Shown here: one piece after another, positions 1 through 6,923 of the stretch
How the letters are laid out: every line of letters starts with the position of its first letter
Position numbering within the stretch: position 1 is the first letter of the stretch
Assembly (NCBI GenBank): GCA_903890265.1
Contig: CAITAM010000253.1
Span: 1-13,332, forward strand
DNA: 13,332 bases
From: an uncultured Pseudomonadota bacterium
GTDB lineage: Bacteria; Pseudomonadota; Gammaproteobacteria; Steroidobacterales; Steroidobacteraceae
Direction of reading: 5' to 3'
Notes under the pieces: model-generated
What the model saw: only the letters and a program-made list of their open reading frames with translations
The model's database searches: none
Told to the model about the DNA's origin: nothing
Position numbers and translations under genes: made by a program

Positions 1-2304
1 CGCGGCCGTGCCGACGCTCGTGCTGACCGTGAGCATCGCCAGACGCACGCCCACCTGGGTCGGGGCGAACGTCGGCAGGCCAAGGTTGCAGGTCGTGTTC
101 GCCGCGAGCACACCGTTCTTCGGGCAGTTACCCTGGCCGGGCGCGAAGTCGGTCGACAGGCCGGACCCGGTCGTGGCGAGGATCGTGCTGCCGGCCACCG
201 TGATCGGGCCACCGGACGCGGTCAGGGTCAGCGCGCCGGTGCAGACGCCGGTGGTGCCGACGCCGATCATCGGGCACGTCGTCGTGTTGGTGATGACCGG
301 CACACCGCTCACGCTCGGCACGGTGGTGCCGGTCGCCGAGAGCGTGAGCGAGGCACCGCCGTTGGTCGTCTGCACGTTGACCGTCGCACCGCGCGTGCCC
401 GTGCCCTGCGGTGAGTAGCCGATCGGGCCGACGGTGCAGCTCTGGCCGGCGTTCAGCGTCAGGCCCGGGCTGCAGTTGCTGCCGGAGATCGAGAACTCGT
501 TGGTGTTCGAGTTCGTGATCGGCGTCGACGACAGAGTGACCGGGCCGCCGTTGGCCGTGACCAGGAAGCTCGGTACGCCGCAGACCGCCGTCGTGCCGAC
601 GGTTGCCGTACCGCAGTTGATGGTGTTCGGCGAGACGCTGACCGTGCCCGCGGCCACACCGGCGCTGATGCTGGTGCTGGCCGAGCCGTTATTCGTGACC
701 ACCGTCACCTGCGCGCTCGGCGAGGCGGTGTTGCTCGCGGTGTAGGTGATGTTGCCGAGCTGGCAGGTGGCATTGGCCGCCAGCGCGCCGTTGGGCGTGC
801 AGGTGCTGCTGCCGATCTTGAAGCTCGCGTTGCTCACCTGGACCGGATTCGCGCTCAGCGTGAGCGGGCCGCCGCTCGCCTTGAACTGCAGCGTGCCGCT
901 GCAGTTCACCGTGCCGCCGGCCGCACTGGCGGGACAGGTAATGCTGCCCGGGGCGCTGGCGAAGAGCGGCGTGCCCGGCGGCACGACGACCGGCGTGCCG
1001 GTGCCGCTGAGGCTCACCTTGGCCGAACTGACGGTGCCGTTGACCGTGAGTGTCGAGGTGCGTGCACCGGTGCCATTCGGCGTGAACACCGGCGTGCCGG
1101 TGCTGCAGTTCTGGCCGGCCGTCAGGACCTTGCCGGCGGTGCAGTTGCCGGTCGGGACCGAGAACTCGGCCGCATTCAAGCTCACGAGGGGCGTGCTGCC
1201 CAGCGTGACGGGACCGCCGGTGGCCGTGACGAGGATCGAGCCCGGCTGGCAGTTCGCGCTCGTGCCAACGGCGGCGGAGCCGCAGTTGACCGCCGTGGCG
1301 CTGACGCTCAGGGTGCCGACGGTGCCGGTGCCTGTGATCGACTGCGTGGCGCTTCCGCCCGTCGAGGAGACGCTGAGCTGCGTGCTGCGTGCACCCGCGG
1401 CCGACGGCGTGAAGCTCACCGTGCCGAGCGTGCAGAACGCGTAGCGGGCAAGGAAGAGATTCGGCGTGCAGGTGCCGCTCGCGACCGAGAACTCGGTGCC
1501 GTTGCTGAGCGCGATCGGCGTCGCGGACAACTCGATGGAGCCACCGCTCGCAGTCACCACGACCGTGCCGGTGCAGTTTGCGGTCGAACCGACGCCCGTC
1601 GACGGGCACTGCAGGGGACCGTTCTGGATCGAGAGCACGGGCTTGCCACCCGGCACCGTGCTCGTCGTGCCCGTGCCCTGCAGGGCGAGGGTCGCGCTCG
1701 CGCCGACGAACTGCAGTGTCACCGACGCGGACTTCTGGCCGGTGCTGGTCGGGTTGAAGGCAATCGTGCCGAGGGTGCAGGTCTGGTTGAGCGCGAGCGT
1801 CGCGCCCGCGGTGCAGCTGCCCGCACCGACGCTGAAGTCGACCGCGTCCGAATTCGCCAGTGGCTGGGTGCCAAGGACGATCGGGCCGCCAACGGCCTTC
1901 ACGGTGATGCCGGAGGTGCCGCAGACGGCCTGGGCACCGACCGCGACCGAGCCGCAGTTGACCGAGGAGGCGCTGAGCGCGGGCGTGCCGGCGAGGCCCG
2001 TGCCGGTCACCGCCGTGCTCGCGTTGCCGTTCGAGGTGAACACCGTGACCGACGTCGAGCGGGTACCGGTGGCCTGCGGCGTGAAGGCGACCGTGCCGAG
2101 GTTGCAGCTCGCGTTCTGCGCGAGCGACTGGTTCGCCGTGCAGGTGCCGCCAGTGAACTTGAACTCACCGCTCGTGTTGCTGCTCGTGAAGGGGGTCGCT
2201 GCGAGGGTCAGTGCTGACGTCTGGGCGGTGACGGTGATCGTGCCCGTGCACGACTCGCTCAGCCCGGCACCGATCGCGGCACAGCTCACCGTGTTGGTCA
2301 CGGT
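1..2304 (-). repeat. Seven tandem Ig-like repeats with fixed cysteine spacing, alternating A/B subtypes
   Basis: These protein-level repeats sit at about 1981-2304, 1642-1980, 1315-1641, 970-1314, 646-969, 301-645 and 1-300 (the last is cut). Each has cysteines C1-C4. C1 to C2 is always 11 residues and C3 to C4 always 12, while C2 to C3 varies from 34 to 39. First cysteines are residues 322, 431, 547, 655, 771, 878 and 991. Each repeat carries a T/SGG or equivalent turn after C2, an xFTP-like strand after C4, and usually ends in a TGTG-like strand. Odd repeats have CTG or CSG at C2. Even repeats begin V/I-N-C-G and are followed by a longer Pro/Gly/Val linker. The fold assignment rests on resemblance to HYDIN/ASH-type repeats of secreted bacterial proteins. 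Disulphides C1-C2 and C3-C4 are inferred from spacing only. Confidence 0.85.
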
Positions 2305-3246
2305 CGGGCCGCCGGTGCTCGGGGTCAGGCTGTGGTCGATGCAGCCGGCGTTGCTGCCAAAGCCGCTCTGCTGGTTGTAGGCGCTGTTCGACCACTCGCC
2401 CTGCAGCTTCCACTGCGAGCCGTTGGTGAACGTGACCGTCGACGGACCGAAGGTCCAGGCGCACTTGTCGCCGATCTCGTTACCGCTCGAGTCGAACCAG
2501 GCGTTGAGCTCAGGGTCGGTGCGGGCTTCCTGCGTCTCGTGCGCGGCGACGTTGGCGAGAGCCGACAGGCCCTGCGAATGGAGTCCGCTGGTGTCGTTCG
2601 GGTTGCAGCCCGGATCGCCGTCGAGGTTCCAGAAGAAGCCGTACTGCAGCGTCTGGCCGGAGCAGGTCGTGGCGCTGTGGTAGGCGCAGTAGTTCGAGCT
2701 GCTCGGGCGCTTCATGTCGCTGAAGACGTAGATCAGCTCGGACTGCGGATTCGGCATGGAGGCGACGTTGGCCGCGTATTCGTTGCAGACCGCCGCGGTG
2801 ACGGCCGGCGTCGAGTCGCCGCTGATCGAGGTCGCGATCGGCGTGCCGTGGCCCTGGTAGTTGACCGTCGCGCCGACCGAGCCGTTCGAGCCCGCGTACT
2901 CGGCGGCGGTGTTGCTGTAGGACGAGTTGCCGTAGCCGCCGAAGAAGGCGTCGAGACCGGTCATCTTGTCGCCGACGAGGGTCGGGTTCGTCCAGCTCGG
3001 GCCGGCGTACACGATGCGGATGTTGGTCTGCGCGAGGACCGGGCCGCCGTGGGCGGTCATGAGCTGGCCGGGCGAGGGCGTCGCGGCGGGTGTGCCGGCC
3101 GCGGTCACGGTGCCGCCCTTGGTCAGGTGGATCCTGCGCGGGAAGTCCGGGCCGCGGTCGCTGGCCGTCGCGGTGGCGGTGGCCGTGGCCAGCGTGCCGG
3201 TGAGGAGGATGCCGAGCACGGCAGGGGCAAGATTCCGCAGGTTCAT
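1..3246 (-). CDS. Large secreted multi-repeat protein with EXORDIUM-like N-terminal domain (3' end outside window)
   Basis: This frame is open from an ATG at 3246 to the left edge, giving 1082 residues with no stop, so the C-terminus is missing. GGAG at 3255-3258 lies 8 nt before the ATG. Residues 1-28 form a signal peptide: MNLRN, a hydrophobic core, then an Ala-Thr run ending near A28. Residues about 60-310 form a globular domain with HGGPVL (66-71), a CAYH motif (187-190) and the stretch HETQEARTDP (236-245), followed by NAWFD, GDKC and AWTFG. These motifs resemble bacterial relatives of the plant EXORDIUM/phosphate-induced family as I remember it; HExxE followed by TDP could be a metal site. 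From about residue 315 there are seven Ig-like repeats of the general ASH/choice-of-anchor-D type, each with four cysteines. The role is probably extracellular or cell-surface (inference). No enzymatic activity is assigned. It is separated from pqqE by about 240 nt and probably transcribed separately. Confidence 0.87.
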   Translation of the reverse strand, partial: MNLRNLAPAVLGILLTGTLATATATATASDRGPDFPRRIHLTKGGTVTAAGTPAATPSPGQLMTAHGGPVLAQTNIRIVYAGPSWTNPTLVGDKMTGLDAFFGGYGNSSYSNTAAEYAGSNGSVGATVNYQGHGTPIATSISGDSTPAVTAAVCNEYAANVASMPNPQSELIYVFSDMKRPSSSNYCAYHSATTCSGQTLQYGFFWNLDGDPGCNPNDTSGLHSQGLSALANVAAHETQEARTDPELNAWFDSSGNEIGDKCAWTFGPSTVTFTNGSQWKLQGEWSNSAYNQQSGFGSNAGCIDHSLTPSTGGPTVTNTVSCAAIGAGLSESCTGTITVTAQTSALTLAATPFTSSNTSGEFKFTGGTCTANQSLAQNASCNLGTVAFTPQATGTRSTSVTVFTSNGNASTAVTGTGLAGTPALSASSVNCGSVAVGAQAVCGTSGITVKAVGGPIVLGTQPLANSDAVDFSVGAGSCTAGATLALNQTCTLGTIAFNPTSTGQKSASVTLQFVGASATLALQGTGTTSTVPGGKPVLSIQNGPLQCPSTGVGSTANCTGTVVVTASGGSIELSATPIALSNGTEFSVASGTCTPNLFLARYAFCTLGTVSFTPSAAGARSTQLSVSSTGGSATQSITGTGTVGTLSVSATAVNCGSAAVGTSANCQPGSILVTATGGPVTLGSTPLVSLNAAEFSVPTGNCTAGKVLTAGQNCSTGTPVFTPNGTGARTSTLTVNGTVSSAKVSLSGTGTPVVVPPGTPLFASAPGSITCPASAAGGTVNCSGTLQFKASGGPLTLSANPVQVSNASFKIGSSTCTPNGALAANATCQLGNITYTASNTASPSAQVTVVTNNGSASTSISAGVAAGTVSVSPNTINCGTATVGTTAVCGVPSFLVTANGGPVTLSSTPITNSNTNEFSISGSNCSPGLTLNAGQSCTVGPIGYSPQGTGTRGATVNVQTTNGGASLTLSATGTTVPSVSGVPVITNTTTCPMIGVGTTGVCTGALTLTASGGPITVAGSTILATTGSGLSTDFAPGQGNCPKNGVLAANTTCNLGLPTFAPTQVGVRLAMLTVSTSVGTAA

Positions 3247-3489
3247 GTATTCCGCTCCAGTGGTGGGGCGGGAAGTCCGTTTCCCGGGATCGCGCAGTCC
3301 GCATTGACACCGGACCCGGCCGTCGTTCCGTATCCATACGGCGCCGCCGGCGAGTCCCGATTCGATGGGCGCCACTACGCCTGAGCGGCGCATTTGAAAA
3401 CAGGAACTGATGCGCGTTTGCCGGGGGTTCGCGCGTGATATGTCCGCCGCCGGAGCCGGCGCACGGCAGAGCGTGAGGTCAGGAGGGTA
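3247..3489. promoter_or_regulatory. Intergenic region: leader of the secreted repeat protein, downstream of pqqE
   Basis: I see no gene here. It must hold the promoter for the secreted protein (read leftward) and the end of the pqq transcript. A perfect dyad, CCGTAT-CC-ATACGG, lies at 3328-3341, about 82 bp upstream of the secreted protein's ATG, and is a candidate operator or part of the promoter. A short 5-bp hairpin (CGCCG/CGGCG, 3448-3461) lies 29 bp beyond the pqqE stop but has no T-run, so it is a poor terminator candidate. I could not find a convincing -35/-10 pair. Confidence 0.4.
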
Positions 3490-4650
3490 TTAGGTTAGAT
3501 CGGGTCCGGCGCTCTCGGCGCGAAGGCGCCGCGACTCGGCGGGCGAGCGAAAGACGAGCGGTCTCACGTCAGGCCCCGGCGCGTTAACGGCCGCGGTCAC
3601 GAGGCCGTGATCGGGCGATTTGTCACAGACCGGATCGGCCGCATCCGGGTCGCCGGCGAGCAGGTAGGCCTGGCAGCGACAGCCACCCAGGTCCTGCTGT
3701 TTTTCCGGGCAGCTGGCACACGGTTCCTTCATCCACGCCGTGCCGCGGTAGCGGTTGAATGCCGTGGAGCGGTACCAGATGTCCGCCACCGTGGTCTCCC
3801 GCACGTTGGGGAAGTCGAGCCCCGGCAGCACCCGCGCCGACTGGCAGGGCAGCGCGGTGCCGTCTGGCGCGATGGTCAGGAAGACGCTGCCCCAGCCATT
3901 CATGCATCGCTTCGGTCGCGTCTCGAAGTAGTCAGGAACGACCAGCAGGATCCTGAGGCGCTCGCCGAACCGTTGCCGGGCCTGTGCCACGACGGCCTCG
4001 GCACGACGCACCTGGTCACGCGTCGGGATGAGGTGGTCCCGGTTGGTCAGTGCCCAGCCGTAGTACTGGGCGTTGGCCAGTTCGAGGTACTCGGCGCCGA
4101 TCTCGACCGCGAGCTCGATGATCCGCTCGACATGGTCGATGTTCAGGCGATGGATGACGCAGTTCAGCACCATGGGAAAGCCGGCCGCGCGGATCAGATC
4201 GGCCGTCCGTCGCTTGAGATCGAAGGTGCGGGTGTGCGAGAGGAAATCGTTCAGCTCACGGGTCGAGTCCTGGAATGACAGCTGGATGTGATCGAGCCCG
4301 GCGCCTTTGAGGCGATCGATACGCTCGGCCGTCAGGCCCACGCCCGAGGTGATGAGGTTGCTGTAGTAACCCAGGCGGTGCGCCTCGGCGACCAGGACTT
4401 CAAGATCCGCGCGCGTCAGGGGCTCGCCACCCGAGAACCCGAGCTGCACGGCACCGAGGGCCCGTGCCTCGCGCAGTACTCTCAGCCACTCGTCGGTGGC
4501 GAGTTCGCGATCGTGCTGCGCGAAATCGACCGGGTTTGAGCAGAAGACGCAGTGCAGCGGACAGGTGTAGGTCAGCTCGGCGAGCAGCCACAGCGGCGGC
4601 GTCGGCGTCTGCGCCTGCGTCTGCACCAGCGTGGATGGCACGTCCGTCAC
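3490..4650 (-). CDS. pqqE: PqqE, radical SAM PqqA peptide cyclase
   Basis: This 386-aa cytosolic protein is of normal PqqE length. It forms the first carbon-carbon bond of PQQ, between Glu16 and Tyr20 of PqqA, while PqqA is held by PqqD. The radical SAM cluster motif CPLHCVFC gives C30, C34 and C37, and GGEP follows at 74-77. The C-terminal SPASM region has C249, C269, C311, C314, C324, C326 and C342, with D320 at the place where the family has an unusual aspartate cluster ligand. FNRYRGTAWMKEPC is typical of PqqE. The start is GTG at 4650 and overlaps the pqqD TGA (GTGA, 4647-4650). The Shine-Dalgarno sequence is weak, so translation is probably coupled to pqqD. It is the last gene of the operon. 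Confidence 0.97.
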   Translation of the reverse strand: MTDVPSTLVQTQAQTPTPPLWLLAELTYTCPLHCVFCSNPVDFAQHDRELATDEWLRVLREARALGAVQLGFSGGEPLTRADLEVLVAEAHRLGYYSNLITSGVGLTAERIDRLKGAGLDHIQLSFQDSTRELNDFLSHTRTFDLKRRTADLIRAAGFPMVLNCVIHRLNIDHVERIIELAVEIGAEYLELANAQYYGWALTNRDHLIPTRDQVRRAEAVVAQARQRFGERLRILLVVPDYFETRPKRCMNGWGSVFLTIAPDGTALPCQSARVLPGLDFPNVRETTVADIWYRSTAFNRYRGTAWMKEPCASCPEKQQDLGGCRCQAYLLAGDPDAADPVCDKSPDHGLVTAAVNAPGPDVRPLVFRSPAESRRLRAESAGPDLT

Positions 4651-4931
4651 GGTGGACCCAGCCAGCGGACCCAGCCTTTCTCGGTGGCCATGCCAAGGAA
4701 GGCCCGCACGTCCGCGCCCACGTCCGCGGCAAAACGCTGCCTCAGCGTCTCGATGATCTCGCCCTGCGTGGCCCGGCCGTCACAGCGCGTGAGGATTTCC
4801 GCGCCGCTGCCGTTGAGCTTGATCATCCCTTCGGGAAACAGCAGCACGTGCGCGTTCTGTGCCGGCTCGAACTGCAGGCGGTAGTGCGCGGCGATCGCCG
4901 GCACCGCCGAATCGTCGTGCAGTTCACGCAC
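4647..4931 (-). CDS. pqqD: PqqD, PqqA-binding peptide chaperone
   Basis: This 94-aa protein is a RiPP recognition element that binds the PqqA precursor and delivers it to PqqE. Family features visible are the N-terminal DDSAVP, the strand HVLLFPEGMIKLN, then GAEILTRCDG (43-52) and the helix with GEIIETLRQRF, ending in KGWV. The length matches standalone PqqD proteins. The start is GTG at 4931. The pqqC stop at 4924-4926 lies inside this gene, an 8-nt overlap. The upstream purine stretch is poor, so coupled translation with pqqC is likely. It overlaps pqqE by 3-4 nt, fitting production of PqqD and PqqE as a pair. Confidence 0.95.
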   Translation of the reverse strand: MRELHDDSAVPAIAAHYRLQFEPAQNAHVLLFPEGMIKLNGSGAEILTRCDGRATQGEIIETLRQRFAADVGADVRAFLGMATEKGWVRWLGPP

Positions 4932-5652
4932 GGTCGGGCCGGTCCGCGGGTGGGTAGTGGTGGGCGATGACGTCCAGCATGCTCCAGAGGATATCGAGCT
5001 TGAAGCCCAGGATGTCGAGTGCGCGCTGCTGCTCGGCGCGCGTGCGGAAATACGCGAGCGTAACCGTGAGGCCGTGCGCCACGTCGCGCTGGGCGAGCGG
5101 GATCCGGTCGCGGAAATAGCGCAGGCCGTCCGCGTCGATCCAGGGGTAGTGCTGCGGCCAGGTCGACAGCCGCTGGCGGTGGATGGCCGGCGCGAAGAGT
5201 TCGGTCAGCGAGGCACACACGGACTCCTGCCAGGGCCTTGCCTTCGCGAAGTTGACGTAGGCGTCGACGGCGAATCGCACGCCCGGGACGACGTGCGCGT
5301 GCGACCACAGTTCCTCGGCCCGCAGGCCCACCGCCTCGCCCAGCCGGACCCAGCTCTCGATGCCGCCCGGCTCGTCGCCGACGCCGTCGTGATCGAGTAT
5401 CCGCGCGATCCACAGGCGCCGGGTTGCCCGGTCCGGGCAGTTCGACAGCACGGCCGCGTCCTTGAGCGGGATGCTCGTCTGGTAGTAGAAGCGGTTGGCC
5501 ACCCAGCCGCGGATCTCGGCCGGGCTCGCCTCGCCCGCGGCCATGCGAACGTTGAACGGGTGGTGGATGTGGTACGCCGCGCCGCGGGCGCGCAACGCGG
5601 CCTCGAACGCGGCGGCATCCAGCGGCGCTTCCTGCCCGGGGTCGGCGCTCAC
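4924..5652 (-). CDS. pqqC: PqqC, pyrroloquinoline-quinone synthase
   Basis: This 242-aa protein is a cofactor-less oxidase of the haem-oxygenase-like helical fold. It catalyses the final ring closure and eight-electron oxidation of AHQQ to PQQ in the cytosol. The sequence contains HIHHPFNVRM (28-37), RFYYQTSIPLKDA (54-66), RILDHDG (84-90) and HVVPGVRFAVDAYVNF (120-135). Residues H28, Q58, K64, R84, H88, H158, R161, Y179, R183 and K218 line up with the active-site residues I recall for the Klebsiella enzyme at a constant offset of four, so it looks fully active. The start is GTG at 5652, overlapping the pqqB TGA as GTGA. GGAG at 5661-5664 gives a good ribosome site 8 nt upstream. Confidence 0.97.
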   Translation of the reverse strand: MSADPGQEAPLDAAAFEAALRARGAAYHIHHPFNVRMAAGEASPAEIRGWVANRFYYQTSIPLKDAAVLSNCPDRATRRLWIARILDHDGVGDEPGGIESWVRLGEAVGLRAEELWSHAHVVPGVRFAVDAYVNFAKARPWQESVCASLTELFAPAIHRQRLSTWPQHYPWIDADGLRYFRDRIPLAQRDVAHGLTVTLAYFRTRAEQQRALDILGFKLDILWSMLDVIAHHYPPADRPDRA

Positions 5653-6566
5653 AGCGTGATCTCCATGCCGTCGTAGGCAATCTCGATGCCCCGTTCGGTC
5701 AGGAAGGCCCGCTCGGCACTGTCCTCGTCGAGAATCGGGTTCGTGTTATTGATGTGGGTCAGGATCCGCCGCACCGTGGACGGCAGCGCCGCGAGTGCCT
5801 CGACCATGCCGCCCGCGCCGGACTGCGGCAGGTGCCCCATGTCGCGGGCGGTCTTGGTCGAGATCCCCTGGCGCGCCAGGTCGTCGTCGTAGAAACAGGT
5901 TCCGTCAACGAGCACGGCCGCCGCCGCCGCCAGCCGGGCGTGCATCGCTTTATCGACGGCGGCGAGGCCCGGGGCGTAGAGGATCGACTGCGCGCTGTGC
6001 TCGTCGGTAAAGAGGAACGCACTGTTGTCGCCCGGGCGCGGTGCCTGCCGGTGCAGCGAATAGGGCCCGGGTTTGCCCGGTACCGCGAACGCGCGGACCG
6101 TGACGCCGCGGACGCCGTCGACCGTGAACGGCTCGCCGTCGGCCGGCACCTCGTGCCAGTCCACGCCGCAGTAGTGGTCGAGGATCGGCAGCAGCGGCAT
6201 GGTCGTCGACAGGTCGTCGCGGACCGGCGCCGTGGTCCATACCGGCAGTCGCGCGCGGTGCTCGCGCAGCAGCAGGAGGCCGAGGGCATGGTCGATCTGC
6301 CCGTCCGCGAGGAGCACGGCGGCGATGGGCGAGGAGCGCGCCGGCGCCGACGGCTCGATGGGCAGATGACGGGAGAGTTGCCGGTGGATGTCCGGCGAGG
6401 CGTTGCAGAGGAGCCACGACCGGCCGTCGCCGGACACGGCAATCGAGGACTGGGAGCGCGCCGTGGCGCGAAGGGACCCGGCGCGCAGGCCGGCGCATTG
6501 CCGGCAGTTACAGTTCCACTGGGGGTATCCGCCTCCCGCGGCGGAACCGAGGATGCGCAGGATCAC
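5649..6566 (-). CDS. pqqB: PqqB, metallo-beta-lactamase-fold PQQ biosynthesis protein
   Basis: This 305-aa protein has the usual PqqB length. It begins MILRILGSAAGGGYPQWNCNC, the family hallmark, with a Cys-rich site C19, C21 and C24 thought to bind zinc. The metal-site region reads ADGQIDHALGLLLLRE (87-102), with D92 and H93 in the reduced metallo-beta-lactamase motif of this family. DNSAFLF, VDGTCFYDDD, MGHLP and the late HINNTNPI motif are also typical. PqqB is reported to be an iron-dependent hydroxylase acting on the tyrosine-derived intermediate between PqqE and PqqC; older literature proposed transport. The start is GTG at 6566, chosen because it gives the canonical N-terminus. No good Shine-Dalgarno is visible, and a GC hairpin (6581-6598) sits 14 nt upstream. 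Confidence 0.96.
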   Translation of the reverse strand: MILRILGSAAGGGYPQWNCNCRQCAGLRAGSLRATARSQSSIAVSGDGRSWLLCNASPDIHRQLSRHLPIEPSAPARSSPIAAVLLADGQIDHALGLLLLREHRARLPVWTTAPVRDDLSTTMPLLPILDHYCGVDWHEVPADGEPFTVDGVRGVTVRAFAVPGKPGPYSLHRQAPRPGDNSAFLFTDEHSAQSILYAPGLAAVDKAMHARLAAAAAVLVDGTCFYDDDLARQGISTKTARDMGHLPQSGAGGMVEALAALPSTVRRILTHINNTNPILDEDSAERAFLTERGIEIAYDGMEITL

Positions 6567-6580
6567 GTCGGTGCCGGGCA

Positions 6581-6598
6581 GGGCCCGCCAGCGGGCCC
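6581..6598 (-). promoter_or_regulatory. Intercistronic hairpin between pqqA and pqqB
   Basis: A perfect 7-bp stem GGGCCCG/CGGGCCC with a 4-nt loop lies in the 55-nt gap after the pqqA stop. No T-run follows on the minus strand, so it is not a full intrinsic terminator. A structure here is expected to leave pqqA transcript in excess by partial termination or by 3'-end protection. It may also restrain pqqB translation, since it ends 14 nt before the GTG. Confidence 0.55.
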
Positions 6599-6621
6599 GG
6601 ACGGACTGGGGTCGGGGAGGA

Positions 6622-6696
6622 TCAGCGGTTCGCGATGTACATCGTGATTTCGAAGCCGAAACGCCACTCGGTCGCCGTCGGGGTTTCCCAGGTCAT
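6622..6696 (-). CDS. pqqA: PqqA, PQQ precursor peptide
   Basis: This 24-residue peptide gene begins MTWETPTATEW and ends FEITMYIANR. Numbering from the ATG puts Glu at 16 and Tyr at 20, the two residues PqqE joins and that become the PQQ skeleton. The E-x-T-M-Y core and terminal ANR are typical of PqqA. A strong Shine-Dalgarno, GAGGAG at 6703-6708, lies 6 nt before the ATG. This contrasts with the weak or GTG starts of most downstream genes and fits the need for many copies of a consumed substrate. It is the first gene of the pqq operon, and its stop (6622-6624) is followed by the hairpin described separately. Confidence 0.97.
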   Translation of the reverse strand: MTWETPTATEWRFGFEITMYIANR

Positions 6697-6740
6697 GATC
6701 GACTCCTCAATAAAGACGATGGAGGCCAGCACGTCGGCCG

Positions 6741-6769
6741 ATTATGCGGTGCGTGAGGGCGGCCTGCAA
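6741..6769 (-). promoter_or_regulatory. Candidate sigma-70 promoter for pqqABCDE
   Basis: On the minus strand TTGCAG (6764-6769) and CATAAT (6741-6746) are separated by exactly 17 nt. The -10 box matches the consensus at five of six positions, and the -35 box begins TTG. Transcription would start near 6733-6735, giving a leader of roughly 40 nt before the pqqA ATG. This is one of the few A+T-containing spots in the region. Start-site data are absent, so this is a sequence match only. Confidence 0.5.
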
Positions 6770-6923
6770 CGGGCCCTCCCGGCGCTCACGGCGCGCGCCG
6801 CAGACGCCGACGCCGACGCCCCGAATTATGTCCGGCGGCCACGGGCGTGCGGCCTTGCTACCATCGGGACCCCGTGCCGGCGGCCCTGCCCCTGGCCGCA
6901 ACCGGCCGGCCGTCAAGGACTGC

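Noticed and set aside
689..1609. Minus-strand ORF of 306 aa within the repeat region
   Set aside because: It is an off-frame reading of the repetitive gene. Its product is Arg/His/Gln-rich without domains, while the frame used for the large protein stays open for 1082 codons and shows signal peptide, motifs and regular cysteines.
1..2304. CRISPR array or DNA satellite
   Set aside because: The repeat unit is about 324-345 nt, conserved at protein rather than DNA level, and fully coding.
746..2380. Plus-strand ORFs (746-1444, 1466-2380) with Val/Pro/Leu-rich products
   Set aside because: They are antisense to the secreted protein's repeats. The apparent repeat patterns are mirror images of the real coding repeats.
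2332..3384. Plus-strand ORF of 350 aa and minus-strand ORF 2510-3337 of 275 aa
   Set aside because: Both overlap the N-terminal domain of the secreted protein in other frames, are Arg/Gly/Val- or Arg/His-rich, and match nothing recognisable.
3448..3461. Hairpin CGCCG/CGGCG after pqqE as a terminator
   Set aside because: It has only five base pairs and no T-run, so it is not distinguishable from chance at this base composition.
4823..5680. Minus-strand 285-aa ORF over pqqC
   Set aside because: It is an off-frame shadow; PqqC is complete and conserved in the neighbouring frame.
6803..6820. Three tandem copies of GACGCC
   Set aside because: A hexamer run of this kind is common by chance in very GC-rich DNA, and it lies outside the best promoter elements.
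6744..6923. N-terminal extension of the MFS transporter to 498 aa
   Set aside because: It adds an Arg/Pro-rich stretch, overlaps the candidate pqqA promoter, and has no ribosome site as good as AAGGA before GTG 6924.
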